Shown in pieces: positions 25,141 to 35,391 of a stretch of DNA of 61,109 nt (position 1 is its first letter; each line of letters begins with the position of its first letter). Position numbers and translations under genes: made by a program. Below the pieces are notes generated by a model. It saw only the letters and a list, made by a program, of their open reading frames with translations, searched no databases and was not told the DNA's origin. The DNA is from Bacteroidales bacterium (GTDB lineage Bacteria; Bacteroidota; Bacteroidia; Bacteroidales; JACABE01): NCBI GenBank assembly GCA_023251515.1, contig JAHEYQ010000027.1, forward strand, positions 1 to 61,109, read 5' to 3'.

Positions 25141-26047
25141 AAAACCCAGCAATTATCAAATCAAGTTTCTCTTTTTCAGAAAGATTGCCATCTATCCAAT
25201 TGATTTTAAAACCCTTCTTCTCCATTCGTCTGAACCAGGTCATTTGCCGTTTGGCAAACTGATGAATGGCAATATTTAGCAATCTGAACATTTCAAAATA
25301 AGTAATTTCTTTGTTTATAAACATTGCTATATATCTGTATTCCAAACCATAAAATTTTAGCTGTTCGATACTTAAACCCAAATTAAGCAGATTCTCAATT
25401 TCTGTAATCATTCCATAATCCAGCCTGAATCTCAATCGCTCAGTTATACGATTTCTGATAATTTCTCTATCAAAATTGATGGCAAATATTTTGTAATCAA
25501 ATTGGGGCTTATTTGCTTTATATGGATAATTTCTCTCATATTCAGCTATTTCTAATGCTCTGATACATCTTTCTTTGTCAGATAAATCTGTTGTATTATG
25601 TAGAGATTTCCTCTCAATTAAAAGCTTTTGCAATTCCGGCAAACTCATATTATCTAATGATTTTCTGAAGTCAGGATTTACAGCAACTTCCGCAAAATTA
25701 TAATCAGCCAGAACAGATTCGATATACATGCCTGTGCCACCGCATAATATGGGCAATTTGTCTTTTGATTTTATTTCATTGAATTTTTGATAAAAATCTT
25801 TTTGAAACTGAAATACATTGTACTCTTCACCTGCATCCAGAATGTCAATCAAATGATATGGTATTAAATTGTTATCAACATAATAATCAGCAATATCCTT
25901 GCCGCTACCTATATCCATACCCCGATAAACCTGACGGGAATCGGCACTTATAATTTCACCATCTAACTCATTTGCAAGCAAAGCTGCAAGTCTGGTTTTG
26001 CCAGTTGCAGTTGGACCGGTTATTACCAATAGTTTATTTTTATTCAT
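25139..26047 (-). CDS. miaA: tRNA dimethylallyltransferase
   Basis: The product is 302 aa. The P-loop GPTATGKT (about 11-18), ISADSRQVYRGMDIGSGKD, YHLIDILDAGEEYNVFQFQ and LPILCGGTGMYIESVL are MiaA signatures. It adds the isopentenyl group to A37 of tRNAs reading UNN codons. It overlaps the upstream glycosyltransferase gene by 4 bp, an unusual partner, so expression of the two is coupled. Confidence 0.96.
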   Translation of the reverse strand: MNKNKLLVITGPTATGKTRLAALLANELDGEIISADSRQVYRGMDIGSGKDIADYYVDNNLIPYHLIDILDAGEEYNVFQFQKDFYQKFNEIKSKDKLPILCGGTGMYIESVLADYNFAEVAVNPDFRKSLDNMSLPELQKLLIERKSLHNTTDLSDKERCIRALEIAEYERNYPYKANKPQFDYKIFAINFDREIIRNRITERLRFRLDYGMITEIENLLNLGLSIEQLKFYGLEYRYIAMFINKEITYFEMFRLLNIAIHQFAKRQMTWFRRMEKKGFKINWIDGNLSEKEKLDLIIAGF

Positions 26048-27270
26048 ATTTTTTTAGAATAATCAAGCATTTGATATTTCGCTTCAATTTCCATCAATCG
26101 ATTCCTTATATTATCAAGTTCAGGTATTGACAACTCATTAAATTTAAATATTTTATCAATATTTAATTCAATAATTACTTCAGGATAATAAATATCTAAA
26201 AATTCATACAAACAGACTTCGTCGGTTTTGTTTATTGAAGCTTGCTTGGCTTTCAGATACTGCAAAACCCTTAAACCATCTACTTTTTCATTACAAGCTT
26301 TTACAAATTTCTCTTTGGTTTTGAAGTTTTTACGCAAGGGATACCACCATAAACTATCCTTAAATTGTTCATTAAGAAACTGATTAATTTGAAGTTCTAA
26401 ATCTTTATCAAATAAATCTTCAAATTGAGAATACGTATGTAATACATTGTCAAACAAAGAATAATGATAAATCGGATAGCTTTCCCAATCTCCACTATTA
26501 CCTTTAATCATTGCAGGTCCTGTGCCGAAAAAAACACGATCAGAAAAACGGGCAGCCGGATATACTTTTACTGGATTCCAGTTAATTATACGCCCAGTTT
26601 TGCAGAATTTCTGTAAAAAATAAAAATCTTCACCGCTTTTCATCGGGCTTATCCCTCCAATTTTTCTGTAAGCCCATATCGGAAATGCGATAGCTGAACC
26701 CAATGCAGTAAAATTAAATTGACTACCTATCCGCCATAGATTTATAGCATAATAACGCATATAAATTTCATAACGCAAAATAGCTCTGTCAACAGCTTCA
26801 ATAGCAGTTAGTTTATGATAATAGGGAATTGAAACTGCCATAATTTCCTGATGTTGCTGAAAATTCTGAATTATACTTTTAAAATAATCAGTTTCAAAAG
26901 TTGTATCAGCATCCAAACTTATAACTATATCGTTTTCAAAGGCAATATCATTAATTGCATCCATTAAAATCTTCCTTGCCCAACCTACACCCAATTGTTT
27001 TCCATGCCAACCATTTTCTGGTGTTGACTTATCGATAATCTGAATTTTGATATCAGAAATAGAATTTAAATAATTTAATGTCCGAACATTTCTTTCACAA
27101 ACAGATTTTTTTTCATCAATATTCCACCAAATATCAGGTTGATTAACACAAACATATAATTTAAACTTCTTATAGGTTTGATTTCGGATAACATTGATAA
27201 ATTTTTCAATAGTTTCCCATTCATCCAATACAGGAAGAGCAATATATATTTGTGGTTCAGTATATTTCAT
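26044..27270 (-). CDS. Glycosyltransferase family 2
   Basis: The product is 408 aa with no membrane helix. The GT-A fold is visible from IYIALPVLDEWETIEKFINVIRNQTY and the metal-binding ISLDADTTFETDYF (D-x-D). GSAIAFPIWAYRKIGGISPMKSGEDFYFLQKF is the acceptor-side ED segment. The C-terminal 150 residues are extra for the family and unrecognised. The donor and acceptor are unknown. It is transcribed toward miaA (4-bp overlap), with an OMP-like gene 7 bp upstream. Confidence 0.85.
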   Translation of the reverse strand: MKYTEPQIYIALPVLDEWETIEKFINVIRNQTYKKFKLYVCVNQPDIWWNIDEKKSVCERNVRTLNYLNSISDIKIQIIDKSTPENGWHGKQLGVGWARKILMDAINDIAFENDIVISLDADTTFETDYFKSIIQNFQQHQEIMAVSIPYYHKLTAIEAVDRAILRYEIYMRYYAINLWRIGSQFNFTALGSAIAFPIWAYRKIGGISPMKSGEDFYFLQKFCKTGRIINWNPVKVYPAARFSDRVFFGTGPAMIKGNSGDWESYPIYHYSLFDNVLHTYSQFEDLFDKDLELQINQFLNEQFKDSLWWYPLRKNFKTKEKFVKACNEKVDGLRVLQYLKAKQASINKTDEVCLYEFLDIYYPEVIIELNIDKIFKFNELSIPELDNIRNRLMEIEAKYQMLDYSKKI

Positions 27271-27277
27271 AAAAATA

Positions 27278-27874
27278 TCAAAATAAATATCCTATTGAAA
27301 AACCGAAAATTGTTCCAACTTTTCCATTCCTGTATATATGTTTTAATCCAAAATGTGGTGAAATACTTATATTATAAGTTGGTTTTAAATATGCTTTCAA
27401 TCCTAATGATAATGTGATGGTTGAACGTCTATTGTCCAGAATATTAAAATCTGTTGAAAATGGATTTATGTAAGGTGCCAATTCGAGCCAATTTCTGGGA
27501 TATGTGTGAAAACTAACACCTTCAGGGATAATAAATGACAGAATCAAGATATAACCCCAACCATCATTACCAGAAGAAGAATATAAATAATAAGAATCAG
27601 AACGAAACATTTCTACCAAACCTGCTACGCCACCCGGATAATGAATATAGGTATTATTAAATTGATTGATACCCAATGTATATTGATAATTTAAGCTAAA
27701 ATTTCTATGAATAAAAAATTCTGCAGAAAAACCAAATGAAGTTAGATTACCATTATTAAAAACAGAAATTTCACTCATTGCAGATACACGAATATTTTTC
27801 ACTTCCTGCGAAATTGCAAAAAATGAAAAGATAAATATAAAAAAAACAGCAAAAACTTCCTTTTTTAAACTCAT
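27278..27874 (-). CDS. Secreted/outer-membrane hypothetical protein
   Basis: The product is 198 aa with a signal peptide (MSLKKEVFAVFFIFIFSFFA, cut near ISQ). Alternating strands (FNLSYQYTLGI-like segments, SPHFGLKHIYRNGKVGTIFGFSIGYLF) and the terminal Phe suggest a small outer-membrane barrel. I do not recognise a family. It is the first gene of a likely three-gene operon with the GT2 and miaA genes. Confidence 0.7.
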   Translation of the reverse strand: MSLKKEVFAVFFIFIFSFFAISQEVKNIRVSAMSEISVFNNGNLTSFGFSAEFFIHRNFSLNYQYTLGINQFNNTYIHYPGGVAGLVEMFRSDSYYLYSSSGNDGWGYILILSFIIPEGVSFHTYPRNWLELAPYINPFSTDFNILDNRRSTITLSLGLKAYLKPTYNISISPHFGLKHIYRNGKVGTIFGFSIGYLF

Positions 27875-27941
27875 TTATATAACAATAAAAAAATCAGAAC
27901 AACGAATTATTCATCATTCATCACTAATAATTTATAATTAT

Positions 27942-28718
27942 TTATAGTTTTTTATCTATCAAACCAGCAGCAGCCTGAGCTGTTGGCATTATCAACATAT
28001 CATTAATATTTACATGCGGTGGAAGTGAAGTAACATAATAAATAGCATCAGCTATATCACTTCCGCACAAAGGTTTAAAACCTTTATAAACATTATCTGC
28101 ACGTTCCTGATCTCCTTTGAAACGAACTACAGAAAATTCAGTTTCAACAGCACCGGGTTCTATTAAAGTTACTTTAATTCCATGTTTCAGCAAATCCATT
28201 CTCATACCATAAGTAATTGATTGAACAGCTGCTTTGGTTCCGCAATAAACATTGCCATTCGGATAAATTTCTCTTCCGGCAATTGAACCTATGTTAATTA
28301 TATGTCCTTTACCATTTTCAATCATCAGAGGCATAATTGCTTTAGAAACAAATAATAAACCTTTTATATTTGTATCAATCATGCGTTCCCAATCTTCAAT
28401 TATTCCATCTTGTAAAGCATTTAAACCAACTGCCAATCCTGCATTATTTACCAAAATATCAATTTTTTTCCAATCCTCAGGTAAATTATTAATTTGATTT
28501 TGAACGTCTTCATTATTTCTTACATCCATGCAAACTGCCAAGACTTTAATATTATTAAGTCTTCGCAAATTTTCAGCAATTTCTTCTAATTTCTCTTTTC
28601 TTCTGCCGCAAATAATTAAATTGTAAGCATGTTTTGCAAATTTTTCAGCAGTTGCAAGTCCGATACCTGCTGTAGCACCAGTAATAAATGCAATCTTATT
28701 TTTCAGAATTTCAGTCAT
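27942..28718 (-). CDS. SDR family NAD(P)-dependent oxidoreductase (YdfG-like)
   Basis: The product is 258 aa. TGATAGIG (about 13-20), ILVNNAGLAVGL (about 89-100), INIGSIAGREIYPNGNVYCGTKAAV with the Tyr-x3-Lys pair, and EPGAVETEFS are all present. The sequence resembles YdfG/3-hydroxy-acid dehydrogenases that oxidise L-allo-threonine or serine. It is divergent from purL. Confidence 0.9.
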   Translation of the reverse strand: MTEILKNKIAFITGATAGIGLATAEKFAKHAYNLIICGRRKEKLEEIAENLRRLNNIKVLAVCMDVRNNEDVQNQINNLPEDWKKIDILVNNAGLAVGLNALQDGIIEDWERMIDTNIKGLLFVSKAIMPLMIENGKGHIINIGSIAGREIYPNGNVYCGTKAAVQSITYGMRMDLLKHGIKVTLIEPGAVETEFSVVRFKGDQERADNVYKGFKPLCGSDIADAIYYVTSLPPHVNINDMLIMPTAQAAAGLIDKKL

Positions 28719-28786
28719 TTGTAAAAAAAATTATTATAGTTTAAATCATATTTAAAAATCTTTGTCAAAGATAAAGCTAATATTTG

Positions 28787-28794
28787 TAAATTTG
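28787..28794 (+). promoter_or_regulatory. -7 element TAAATTTG of purL
   Basis: TAAATTTG lies 34 nt before the purL ATG; TTTG at 28761-28764 may be the -33 box (spacing 22 bp). Confidence 0.5.
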
Positions 28795-28828
28795 TCGAAA
28801 AATTATTCCAAAAATATTATAAAATACC

Positions 28829-31057
28829 ATGAGTACAATACACACAGTTACAGTAGAAACCGCTAAAGAGATTGGTCTTCTTCCCGAAGAATTTGAGAAA
28901 ATAAAAGAGATTTTAGGAAGAGATCCAAACTATACAGAACTTAGCATATTTTCCGTAATGTGGTCGGAACATGCATCTTACAAAAATTCCATAAAATGGT
29001 TAAAAACATTACCCCGCAAAGGAGCTCAACTGGTAGTAGAAGCCGGACAGGAAAATGCAGGTATGGTTGATGTTGGAGATGGAATAGCATGTGTTTTTAA
29101 AATTGAATCACACAATCATCCTTGCGCAGTAGAACCCTATCAGGGAGCTGCTACAGGTGTTGGTGGAATCAATCGTGATATTTTTACAATGGGAGCCCGC
29201 CCGATTGCTCAGCTTAATTCATTAAGATTTGGTAAAATAGATGAAGAAAGAACCAAATGGTTAATGAATGGAGTAGTTAAAGGTATTGGTAATTATGGCA
29301 ATGCATTTGGAGTTCCTGTTGTTGGAGGTGAAGTATTCTTTGACGAATGCTACCATCAGAATCCCTTGGTAAATGCCATGTCTGTGGGCTTAATGAAAAC
29401 CAGCAATCTGGTTTCTGCTATTTCAAAAGGAGTTGGAAATCCGGTATATATAGTAGGCTCAGCTACGGGTAAAGATGGTATTCATGGAGCAACTTTTGCT
29501 TCAGCTGATATTACAGAAGATTCAGCAGATGATATTCCATCAATTCAGGTAGGTGATCCTTTTCAGGAAAAACTATTGCTAGAAGCTACCCTGGAAGTAA
29601 TAAAATCAGGTGCTGTGGTTGGAATGCAGGATATGGGAGCTGCCGGAATTATCTGTTCTACATCAGAAATGTCGGAAAAAGGCGGACATGGAATGAGAGT
29701 TGATTTAGACAAAGTTCCTTTGCGTCAAAAAAATATGGAAGCATTTGAAATTCTGCTTTCAGAATCACAAGAACGAATGTTGATTATTGTTGAAAAAGGC
29801 AAAGAAAAAATAGTTGAAGATATTTTTGAAAAATGGGATTTGAATTGTGCAGTAATTGGTGAAGTAACTGAAGGCGATAGACTTCATTTTTATATGAATA
29901 ACGAATTGGTTGCTGATGTTCCTGCACCTATGTTGGTTTTAGGTGGTGGTGCTCCAGTTTACGACAGAGAATATAAAGAACCTGCATATTACGCTAAAAC
30001 AAAAGAATTTAAAATAGATAGCATTTCTGAAAAACAAGACTTAAAAGCAATTGCAAAACATATTATTTCTCATCCAAATATTGCTTCAAAACGATGGGTT
30101 TATGAACAATACGATAGCATGGTGGGTACTAAAAATATGAGTACCAATGCTCCGAGTGATGCGGCAATTGTAAATATTAAAGATACCAACAGAGCATTGG
30201 CAATGACTGTAGATTGCAATTCACGTTATGTTTATGCTGATCCTGAAATTGGTACAGCTATTGCAGTTTCAGAAGCTGCTCGTAATATTTCATGTTCAGG
30301 TGGGAAACCTTTGGCAATTACCAATTGTTTAAATTTCGGAAATCCTTATAATCCTGAAGTTTACTGGCAATTTGTAGGTGCTATTAAAGGAATGAGTGCT
30401 GCATGTACAAAATTTGACACACCTGTAACCGGTGGCAATGTGAGTTTTTATAATCAGGCTAATATCAACGGAGTAATAGAGCCGGTAAATCCTACACCTA
30501 CAATTGGTATGATTGGTTTATTGGAGAAACCACATCAAATGACACTTGATTTCAAGAAAAAAGGTGATATGATTTATATGATTGGAAAATCAAGAAACGA
30601 CATTAATTCTTCTGAATATTTGTATTCATATCATAATGTAAAACTTTCACCTCCACCACATTTTAATTTAACCGAAGAATATGTGGTTCAAGCAATTATT
30701 CAAAAATTAATCCGTTTGAAATTAGTTGAATCTGCTCATGATATTTCCGATGGAGGTTTATTTACAACTTTGATAGAATCTTCGATGCCAAACAGTTTGG
30801 GTTTTGATATCCTTACTGAAGGTGAAGTAAGAGAAGATGCTTTCTTATTTGGTGAAGGTCAAAGCAGAATTATTGTTTCTGTTGATCCTAAAAAGGAAAA
30901 CAAATTCATTGATTTTATGCTTAAGCTTCGTTTTCCGTTTTCAGCTATCGGTCACGTTACCAAAGGAAAATGTGTAGTTGATGACTTACACTTTGGTATG
31001 ATTGACGAATGGAAAGAATTGTTTGATAATGCTATTGGCATTAAAATGAAACACTAA
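28829..31057 (+). CDS. purL: Phosphoribosylformylglycinamidine synthase subunit PurL (small form)
   Basis: The product is 742 aa. Characteristic segments are [70 protein letters not shown] and [16 protein letters not shown], followed by [17 protein letters not shown]. The length marks the small PurL that works with separate PurS and PurQ, not the 1200-residue fused enzyme. It catalyses the ATP-dependent fourth step of purine synthesis. purS and purQ are not in this window. Confidence 0.96.
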   Translation: MSTIHTVTVETAKEIGLLPEEFEKIKEILGRDPNYTELSIFSVMWSEHASYKNSIKWLKTLPRKGAQLVVEAGQENAGMVDVGDGIACVFKIESHNHPCAVEPYQGAATGVGGINRDIFTMGARPIAQLNSLRFGKIDEERTKWLMNGVVKGIGNYGNAFGVPVVGGEVFFDECYHQNPLVNAMSVGLMKTSNLVSAISKGVGNPVYIVGSATGKDGIHGATFASADITEDSADDIPSIQVGDPFQEKLLLEATLEVIKSGAVVGMQDMGAAGIICSTSEMSEKGGHGMRVDLDKVPLRQKNMEAFEILLSESQERMLIIVEKGKEKIVEDIFEKWDLNCAVIGEVTEGDRLHFYMNNELVADVPAPMLVLGGGAPVYDREYKEPAYYAKTKEFKIDSISEKQDLKAIAKHIISHPNIASKRWVYEQYDSMVGTKNMSTNAPSDAAIVNIKDTNRALAMTVDCNSRYVYADPEIGTAIAVSEAARNISCSGGKPLAITNCLNFGNPYNPEVYWQFVGAIKGMSAACTKFDTPVTGGNVSFYNQANINGVIEPVNPTPTIGMIGLLEKPHQMTLDFKKKGDMIYMIGKSRNDINSSEYLYSYHNVKLSPPPHFNLTEEYVVQAIIQKLIRLKLVESAHDISDGGLFTTLIESSMPNSLGFDILTEGEVREDAFLFGEGQSRIIVSVDPKKENKFIDFMLKLRFPFSAIGHVTKGKCVVDDLHFGMIDEWKELFDNAIGIKMKH

Positions 31058-31077
31058 TAATATTATTATAATTCAAA

Positions 31078-31116
31078 AAGGCTTGTTCTACAAAAGTAAA
31101 ACAAGCCTTTTTTTGT
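31078..31116 (+). terminator. Rho-independent terminator of purL
   Basis: AAGGCTTGTT pairs with AACAAGCCTT around a 13-nt loop, followed by a run of seven T. It also separates purL from the convergent tRNA genes. Confidence 0.88.
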
Positions 31117-31118
31117 GA

Positions 31119-31190
31119 GCGGTAAATGGGATTCGAACCCACGACCCTCAGCTTGGGAAGCTGATGCTCTACCAACTGAGCTACTACCGC
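31119..31190 (-). tRNA. tRNA-Gly (anticodon CCC)
   Basis: Read on the minus strand: acceptor GCGGTAG / TTACCGC, D arm GCTC...GAGC, anticodon stem TCAGC / GCTGA around loop TTCCCAA (anticodon CCC), T arm GTGGG TTCGAAT CCCAT. The CCA end is not encoded. Confidence 0.95.
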
Positions 31191-31220
31191 ATCTTATTGT
31201 TGGTAAAGATTTTATAATTG

Positions 31221-31310
31221 CGGAGGGAGGGGGATTCGAACCCCCGGATCCACTTTAGGCAGATCAACTGTTTTCGAGACAGCCCCGTTCGACCGCTCCG
31301 GCATCCCTCC
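31221..31310 (-). tRNA. tRNA-Ser (anticodon CGA)
   Basis: Read on the minus strand: acceptor GGAGGGA / TCCCTCC with discriminator G, anticodon stem GCTGT / ACAGT around loop CTCGAAA (anticodon CGA), a long variable arm typical of serine tRNAs, T arm GGGGG TTCGAAT CCCCC. No encoded CCA. It lies 30 bp upstream of tRNA-Gly; co-transcription is likely. Confidence 0.95.
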
Positions 31311-31369
31311 TATTTTTTTTGCAAATTTAATACGCTTTTTTTAATTTCAAACAAAATCAATTTCTTTTT

Positions 31370-31984
31370 TTACCATCCGGTATTGAATGCACCTCGGCCA
31401 AATGGTACTGTAGATTCAAAAAATGGATTATTGCTGAATGCGCTAACAGGTCTTCTGCCTTTAACACTGATAAAATCAGCACTCATATAAAAATTATCAG
31501 TAATTTTCAAATCCAATCCAATCTGATTATATCCGAAATTTTCAAAATTGGTATTCTTTTGAGGAACTTCATTTAAGGTAGTTGCTCTTAACCTTAGTTT
31601 TTTATTTAGTTGATAATCGCCTGACAAATAAACAAATGCTCTTGTAAGATTTGAATTTGTTTGAATAAGCGTATTTTCTGAAGTATAGCTGTTGATATTG
31701 ATATTTTCGTTCAAATACATCGTTCCCAAATGCAAATTCAATTTCGGATTAACTTGATAAGTTAATTCCGGTGCAACCCATTTCGAAAAAAAAGTATTGT
31801 TGTCAAAAGAAGTTACACTCCCTCCCATCGACAAATGAAATTTTGTTTTATTAGCATTTTCATTTAATAAATTAAGTTTTTTCGGAATAAAAATACTGTC
31901 GCGTCTAAATTCATTCAAAGTATTTTGTGCTGATAACAAACTACTTATACTTAAAACTATAAATATTAAAACCAATTTTTTCAT
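31370..31984 (-). CDS. Secreted/outer-membrane hypothetical protein
   Basis: The product is 204 aa from the ATG at 31984; an ATG at 31993 adds only MYF. The signal peptide MKKLVLIFIVLSISSLLSA is cut before QNTLNEF. Regular strands with alternating residues (LHLSMGGSVTSF-like, LNLHLGTMYLNENIN, LTRAFVYLSGDYQLNKKLRLRATT) point to an outer-membrane barrel. It ends 59 bp upstream of the tRNA-Ser gene on the same strand. No family recognised. Confidence 0.65.
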   Translation of the reverse strand: MKKLVLIFIVLSISSLLSAQNTLNEFRRDSIFIPKKLNLLNENANKTKFHLSMGGSVTSFDNNTFFSKWVAPELTYQVNPKLNLHLGTMYLNENININSYTSENTLIQTNSNLTRAFVYLSGDYQLNKKLRLRATTLNEVPQKNTNFENFGYNQIGLDLKITDNFYMSADFISVKGRRPVSAFSNNPFFESTVPFGRGAFNTGW

Positions 31985-32075
31985 AAAATACAAGATTTTA
32001 ATTATATGATTACAAAGTAAATAAATATTCCAATAAAAAGCAGTTATTTTTTTTATAAAAAAGTATAATTTTTTG

Positions 32076-32105
32076 TTTGTAATTCAAAAAATAAATTTAA
32101 TTTTG
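32076..32105 (+). promoter_or_regulatory. Promoter of the efflux operon (TTTG-N18-TAATTTTG)
   Basis: TTTG at 32076-32079 and TAATTTTG at 32098-32105 form the best-matching Bacteroidota promoter in the window. The predicted start falls at about 32111-32113, inside the palindrome described next. Confidence 0.75.
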
Positions 32106-32110
32106 CAGCC

Positions 32111-32134
32111 TTAAATGAATGAATATTCATTTAA
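32111..32134. promoter_or_regulatory. Palindromic operator, probably of the TetR regulator
   Basis: The perfect 10-bp arms TTAAATGAAT and ATTCATTTAA are separated by GAAT. The site overlaps the predicted transcription start and lies 50 bp before the TetR gene, so bound regulator would block its own operon. Confidence 0.7.
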
Positions 32135-32183
32135 TTATTAATATTACAATTAATAAACACATTATTATAACTTTACATATAAA

Positions 32184-32768
32184 ATGGCAAGAATAATTGA
32201 TGATAATAAACTGGAAAGAATTAAAAATGCAACTATAGAAATGGTAGTTGCAAATGGTTATGGAGGTGCATCTATTTCTAAAATTGCAAAAAATGCCGGA
32301 GTAGCCGAAGGATATCTTTATCGCTTTTATGCTGGTAAAAATGAACTGGTTAATGATTTATTATATGCAAATGTAAATGAATTGGCTGATAGTTTGGAAA
32401 ATTTACTCGAAAATCATCATTCAGTTTGGGATATTTTTAATATGATGATAGTAAAACTTCTGGATTTAGCAAAAAATCAACCTGATAAAATTAAATTTCT
32501 TTATGTACTTATGCACGATTATAATTTCAATATGGTTGATGATCAAAGAGAAAGAATTTACAATCTTTGTTTAAGAATTAAAGAAAACGGGATTAAAAGC
32601 AAAGAATTAAAAGAAGATGTAACAGAAGAAGAAATCTATCTGATGGGAGTTACCTTCCCTATTCAATTTATAAATCTGAGATTGAAGAATTTCTTCAAAC
32701 AATCGCAATTAACTGAAAAAGAAACAGAACAAATTTTAAATATATGTATCAATTCATTAAAACAATAA
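32184..32768 (+). CDS. TetR/AcrR family transcriptional regulator
   Basis: The product is 194 aa. The N-terminal HTH is typical (IEMVVANGYGGASISKIAKNAGVAEGYLYRFYAGKNELV, about residues 13-52); the C-terminal helical ligand domain is variable. It is the first gene of the efflux operon. A near-perfect palindrome overlaps its transcription start, which suggests autorepression relieved by an efflux substrate. Confidence 0.9.
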   Translation: MARIIDDNKLERIKNATIEMVVANGYGGASISKIAKNAGVAEGYLYRFYAGKNELVNDLLYANVNELADSLENLLENHHSVWDIFNMMIVKLLDLAKNQPDKIKFLYVLMHDYNFNMVDDQRERIYNLCLRIKENGIKSKELKEDVTEEEIYLMGVTFPIQFINLRLKNFFKQSQLTEKETEQILNICINSLKQ

Positions 32769-32773
32769 AATTT

Positions 32774-34273
32774 ATGTATTTTGATATAAAAAAAATAATT
32801 TCAATTTTACTTTTGTGTGTTGCTGCAAATTATCAGTCAACCGCACAAGACAATACAAAGAAAATGAGTTTCGATCAGGCTTTGCAGGAATGCAGAGAAA
32901 AAAATCACACTTTAAAACAAGCTGATTATCTGATACAGGAAAAAAAGCAGGAAAGTAAAGCAGCTAAATCACTTTACCTGCCTAAAATCGGAATTTCTGC
33001 ACAATACATTGCAATGGAAGAAGATTTAACGCTTGATTTAACACCTGTTAGAGATGCCATTACACCTTTGTATGATGCATTGGGAAAATATGGGAACTTT
33101 TCGATAAGCGGATTACCCGATAATATTGCTACACAAACCGTAAGAGCTAAAATGCTTGATGGTTTAAATAAGGTAAACAACGGCGAATGGGATAAAATGA
33201 TACAGGAAAAACAATTTGGTGCTATTGATGCAACTTTCGACTGGCCATTATATGTAGGTGGAAAAATAAGAGCTGCAAACAAAGCTGCTGATATCAAATA
33301 TACTGAAGCACAAGAAATTCATCGCCAGAAAGAAGGCGAAATGATGAGCGAATTGGTTGAACGTTATTATGGTTTATGTCTGGCACGTCAGGCTGAACTT
33401 GTCAGAAAAGATGTTTTTACCGGAATGCAGAAACATCTGGATGATGCTTTGAAAATGGAAAAACAAGGATTGATTGCAAATGCTGATGTTTTAAATGTCA
33501 GAGTTTTTCATTCGCAAGCCGAAAGAGAATTAAACAAATCAAAACGAACCTCTTCAATTGTAAATGAATCTCTTTTGAATACATTGGCAGAAGAAAACGG
33601 GAATATCGAACCTGTTTCAAAACTTTTTTATCTGGATAGTATTGAATCTATTGGCTATTTTAAAAATATGGCAAAACAAAATAATCCGCTTTTAAAACAA
33701 GTAGAAACAAAAAAACAATTGGCAATTCAGGGAATGAAAGTTGAAAAATCAGAGTTTATGCCGGCTGTTGCTGTTACAGGCATGTACGATATTGCCAATA
33801 AAGATTTATCGCCATATACTCCTGAATGGCTGGTTGGTATCGGAATGAAATGGACTCTTTTTGATGGTACTTCTCGTTTCAGAAAAGTTAAAGCTGCATC
33901 GTTGAGAAGTAAACAAGTGGGAGAATATCAGGAAAAAGCAAATTCTGACGTTGAAACCATGATAGAAAAGTTATATCAGGAACTGAATATGAATAAGGAA
34001 CTGCTTAAGGATTTGGAAACTGCAAAAGCTTATGCTGAAGAATATCTGAAAGTAAGAGAAAAAGGATTTCGTGAAGAAATGACAAATTCTACCGAAGTAG
34101 TTGATGCCCGTCTGGCTCTTTCAAAAATCAGAATCGAACGTTTGGAAGCAATGTATAAATACGATGTTTGTTTGGCAAAACTATTGGAATTTGCAGGCAT
34201 TCCCGAAAAATTTACAGCTTATCAATCAAATACCAATATAAAAACAGAATCATATCAATCAGAAACAAAATAA
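32774..34273 (+). CDS. TolC family outer-membrane efflux protein
   Basis: The product is 499 aa from the ATG at 32774, 5 bp after the TetR stop; an earlier in-frame ATG at 32744 would overlap tetR and precede the signal peptide (KIISILLLCVAANYQSTA). Two long helical repeats of the TolC type (MSFDQALQECREKNHTLKQADYLIQEKKQESKAAKSLYLPKIGISAQY...; KQVETKKQLAIQGMKVEKSEFMPAVAVTGMYD) form the outer-membrane channel-tunnel. It is the export duct of the operon. Confidence 0.9.
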   Translation: MYFDIKKIISILLLCVAANYQSTAQDNTKKMSFDQALQECREKNHTLKQADYLIQEKKQESKAAKSLYLPKIGISAQYIAMEEDLTLDLTPVRDAITPLYDALGKYGNFSISGLPDNIATQTVRAKMLDGLNKVNNGEWDKMIQEKQFGAIDATFDWPLYVGGKIRAANKAADIKYTEAQEIHRQKEGEMMSELVERYYGLCLARQAELVRKDVFTGMQKHLDDALKMEKQGLIANADVLNVRVFHSQAERELNKSKRTSSIVNESLLNTLAEENGNIEPVSKLFYLDSIESIGYFKNMAKQNNPLLKQVETKKQLAIQGMKVEKSEFMPAVAVTGMYDIANKDLSPYTPEWLVGIGMKWTLFDGTSRFRKVKAASLRSKQVGEYQEKANSDVETMIEKLYQELNMNKELLKDLETAKAYAEEYLKVREKGFREEMTNSTEVVDARLALSKIRIERLEAMYKYDVCLAKLLEFAGIPEKFTAYQSNTNIKTESYQSETK

Positions 34274-34286
34274 AAACAACAAGGCA

Positions 34287-35285
34287 ATGAAAAAGAACTC
34301 ATCAAACAAACAGGCAAATATATTGGCAGCTATCGGCATAGGTGCTTTGGTTATATTTTTAATTTATTCCACATGGATTATAAGTCGTCCGCAACCAGTT
34401 GAAGTACAAGGCGAAGTGGAAGCAACCCAAATTAAAGTTGCATCTAAATTAATTGGCAGAATCGACAGTATGGCTGTTCATAAAGGCGACAGAGTTAAAA
34501 AAGGTCAATTGCTTTTTATAATCAAAAGTCCTGAAATTGAAGCCAAACTTATGCAGGCACAGTCTGCATTACAAGGTGCTGAAGCTCAAAACAACAAAGC
34601 TATTAACGGAGCTCAACTTGAAGATATTCAGGCTGCTTACAATACTTATATGAAAGCAGAAGCAGCTAATCAACTGGCGCAAAAAACTTACGAACGTATC
34701 AATAATTTATACAAAGATGGTGTAATGGCAGCTCAGAAACGTGATGAAGCTGAAACCAACTACAAAGCAGCTTTAGAAACTGCAAATGCTGCAAAAGCTC
34801 AGTGGATTAAAGCTAAAAAAGGGACAAGATCTGAAGATAAAGATGCTGCCAGATCGATGGTAAACAGAGCTAAAGGTGCTATTAACGAAGTAGAAAGTTA
34901 TGTGAATGAATGTCGTATTTATGCTCCTGCTGATGGCGAAGTTGCTGATATTATTGCCGAAGTTGGCGAACTTGTTTCGGCTGGTTATCCGGTAATTACG
35001 CTTGCAAAACTCGATGACAGTTGGGTTACTTTTAATCTTCGCGAAGATTTACTGGCAAAAATTAAAATGGGAAGCGAATTTACTGCAAGCTTTCCGGCTT
35101 TGGGTAACAAAGAAATTAAATTAAAGGTAAGCTACATTCATTCATTGGGTAGCTTTGCTACATGGAATGCAACCAAAACAGCCGGCGATTTCGATATGAA
35201 AACCTTTGAAGTTCATGCCATGCCTATCGAAAAGATTGAAGATTTAAGACCAGGAATGAGTGCTCTTGTTAACTGGGGAAAATAG
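34287..35285 (+). CDS. HlyD/MFP-family periplasmic adaptor
   Basis: The product is 332 aa. An N-terminal membrane helix (AAIGIGALVIFLIYSTWII) is followed by a lipoyl half (VEATQIKVASKLIGRIDSMAVHKGDRVKKGQLLFIIKSPEIEAKL), an alanine-rich coiled-coil hairpin of about 110 residues, the second lipoyl half (YAPADGEVADIIAEVGELVSAGYPVITLAKLDDSW) and a beta-barrel domain. It links the inner-membrane permeases to the TolC-like channel. It lies 13 bp after the TolC-like gene. Confidence 0.9.
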   Translation: MKKNSSNKQANILAAIGIGALVIFLIYSTWIISRPQPVEVQGEVEATQIKVASKLIGRIDSMAVHKGDRVKKGQLLFIIKSPEIEAKLMQAQSALQGAEAQNNKAINGAQLEDIQAAYNTYMKAEAANQLAQKTYERINNLYKDGVMAAQKRDEAETNYKAALETANAAKAQWIKAKKGTRSEDKDAARSMVNRAKGAINEVESYVNECRIYAPADGEVADIIAEVGELVSAGYPVITLAKLDDSWVTFNLREDLLAKIKMGSEFTASFPALGNKEIKLKVSYIHSLGSFATWNATKTAGDFDMKTFEVHAMPIEKIEDLRPGMSALVNWGK

Positions 35286-35286
35286 T

Positions 35287-35336
35287 AAATGAATAATTGA
35301 GTAACTGAATAACTGAGTAATTGAGTAATTGAGTAA
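35287..35336. repeat. Period-8 array, left flank of the four-helix-bundle gene
   Basis: AATTGAGT / AACTGAAT / AACTGAGT octamers repeat about six times directly after the adaptor stop codon. The orientation is opposite to the right-hand array at 35755. Confidence 0.8.
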
Positions 35337-35344
35337 ATTTGTTT

Positions 35345-35389
35345 TAACTTATAAATCACTTAATCTATTAATCATTTAATCTATTAAAA
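35345..35389. repeat. Period-8 array, inner left
   Basis: Octamers TTAATCTA / TTAATCAT / TTAATCTA run up to the ATG of the four-helix-bundle gene. Confidence 0.65.
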
Positions 35390-35391
35390 AT

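Noticed and set aside
31119..31310. tRNA-associated integration site
   Set aside because: No integrase or duplicated tRNA 3' end is seen near the Gly/Ser tRNA pair; the neighbours are ordinary genes.
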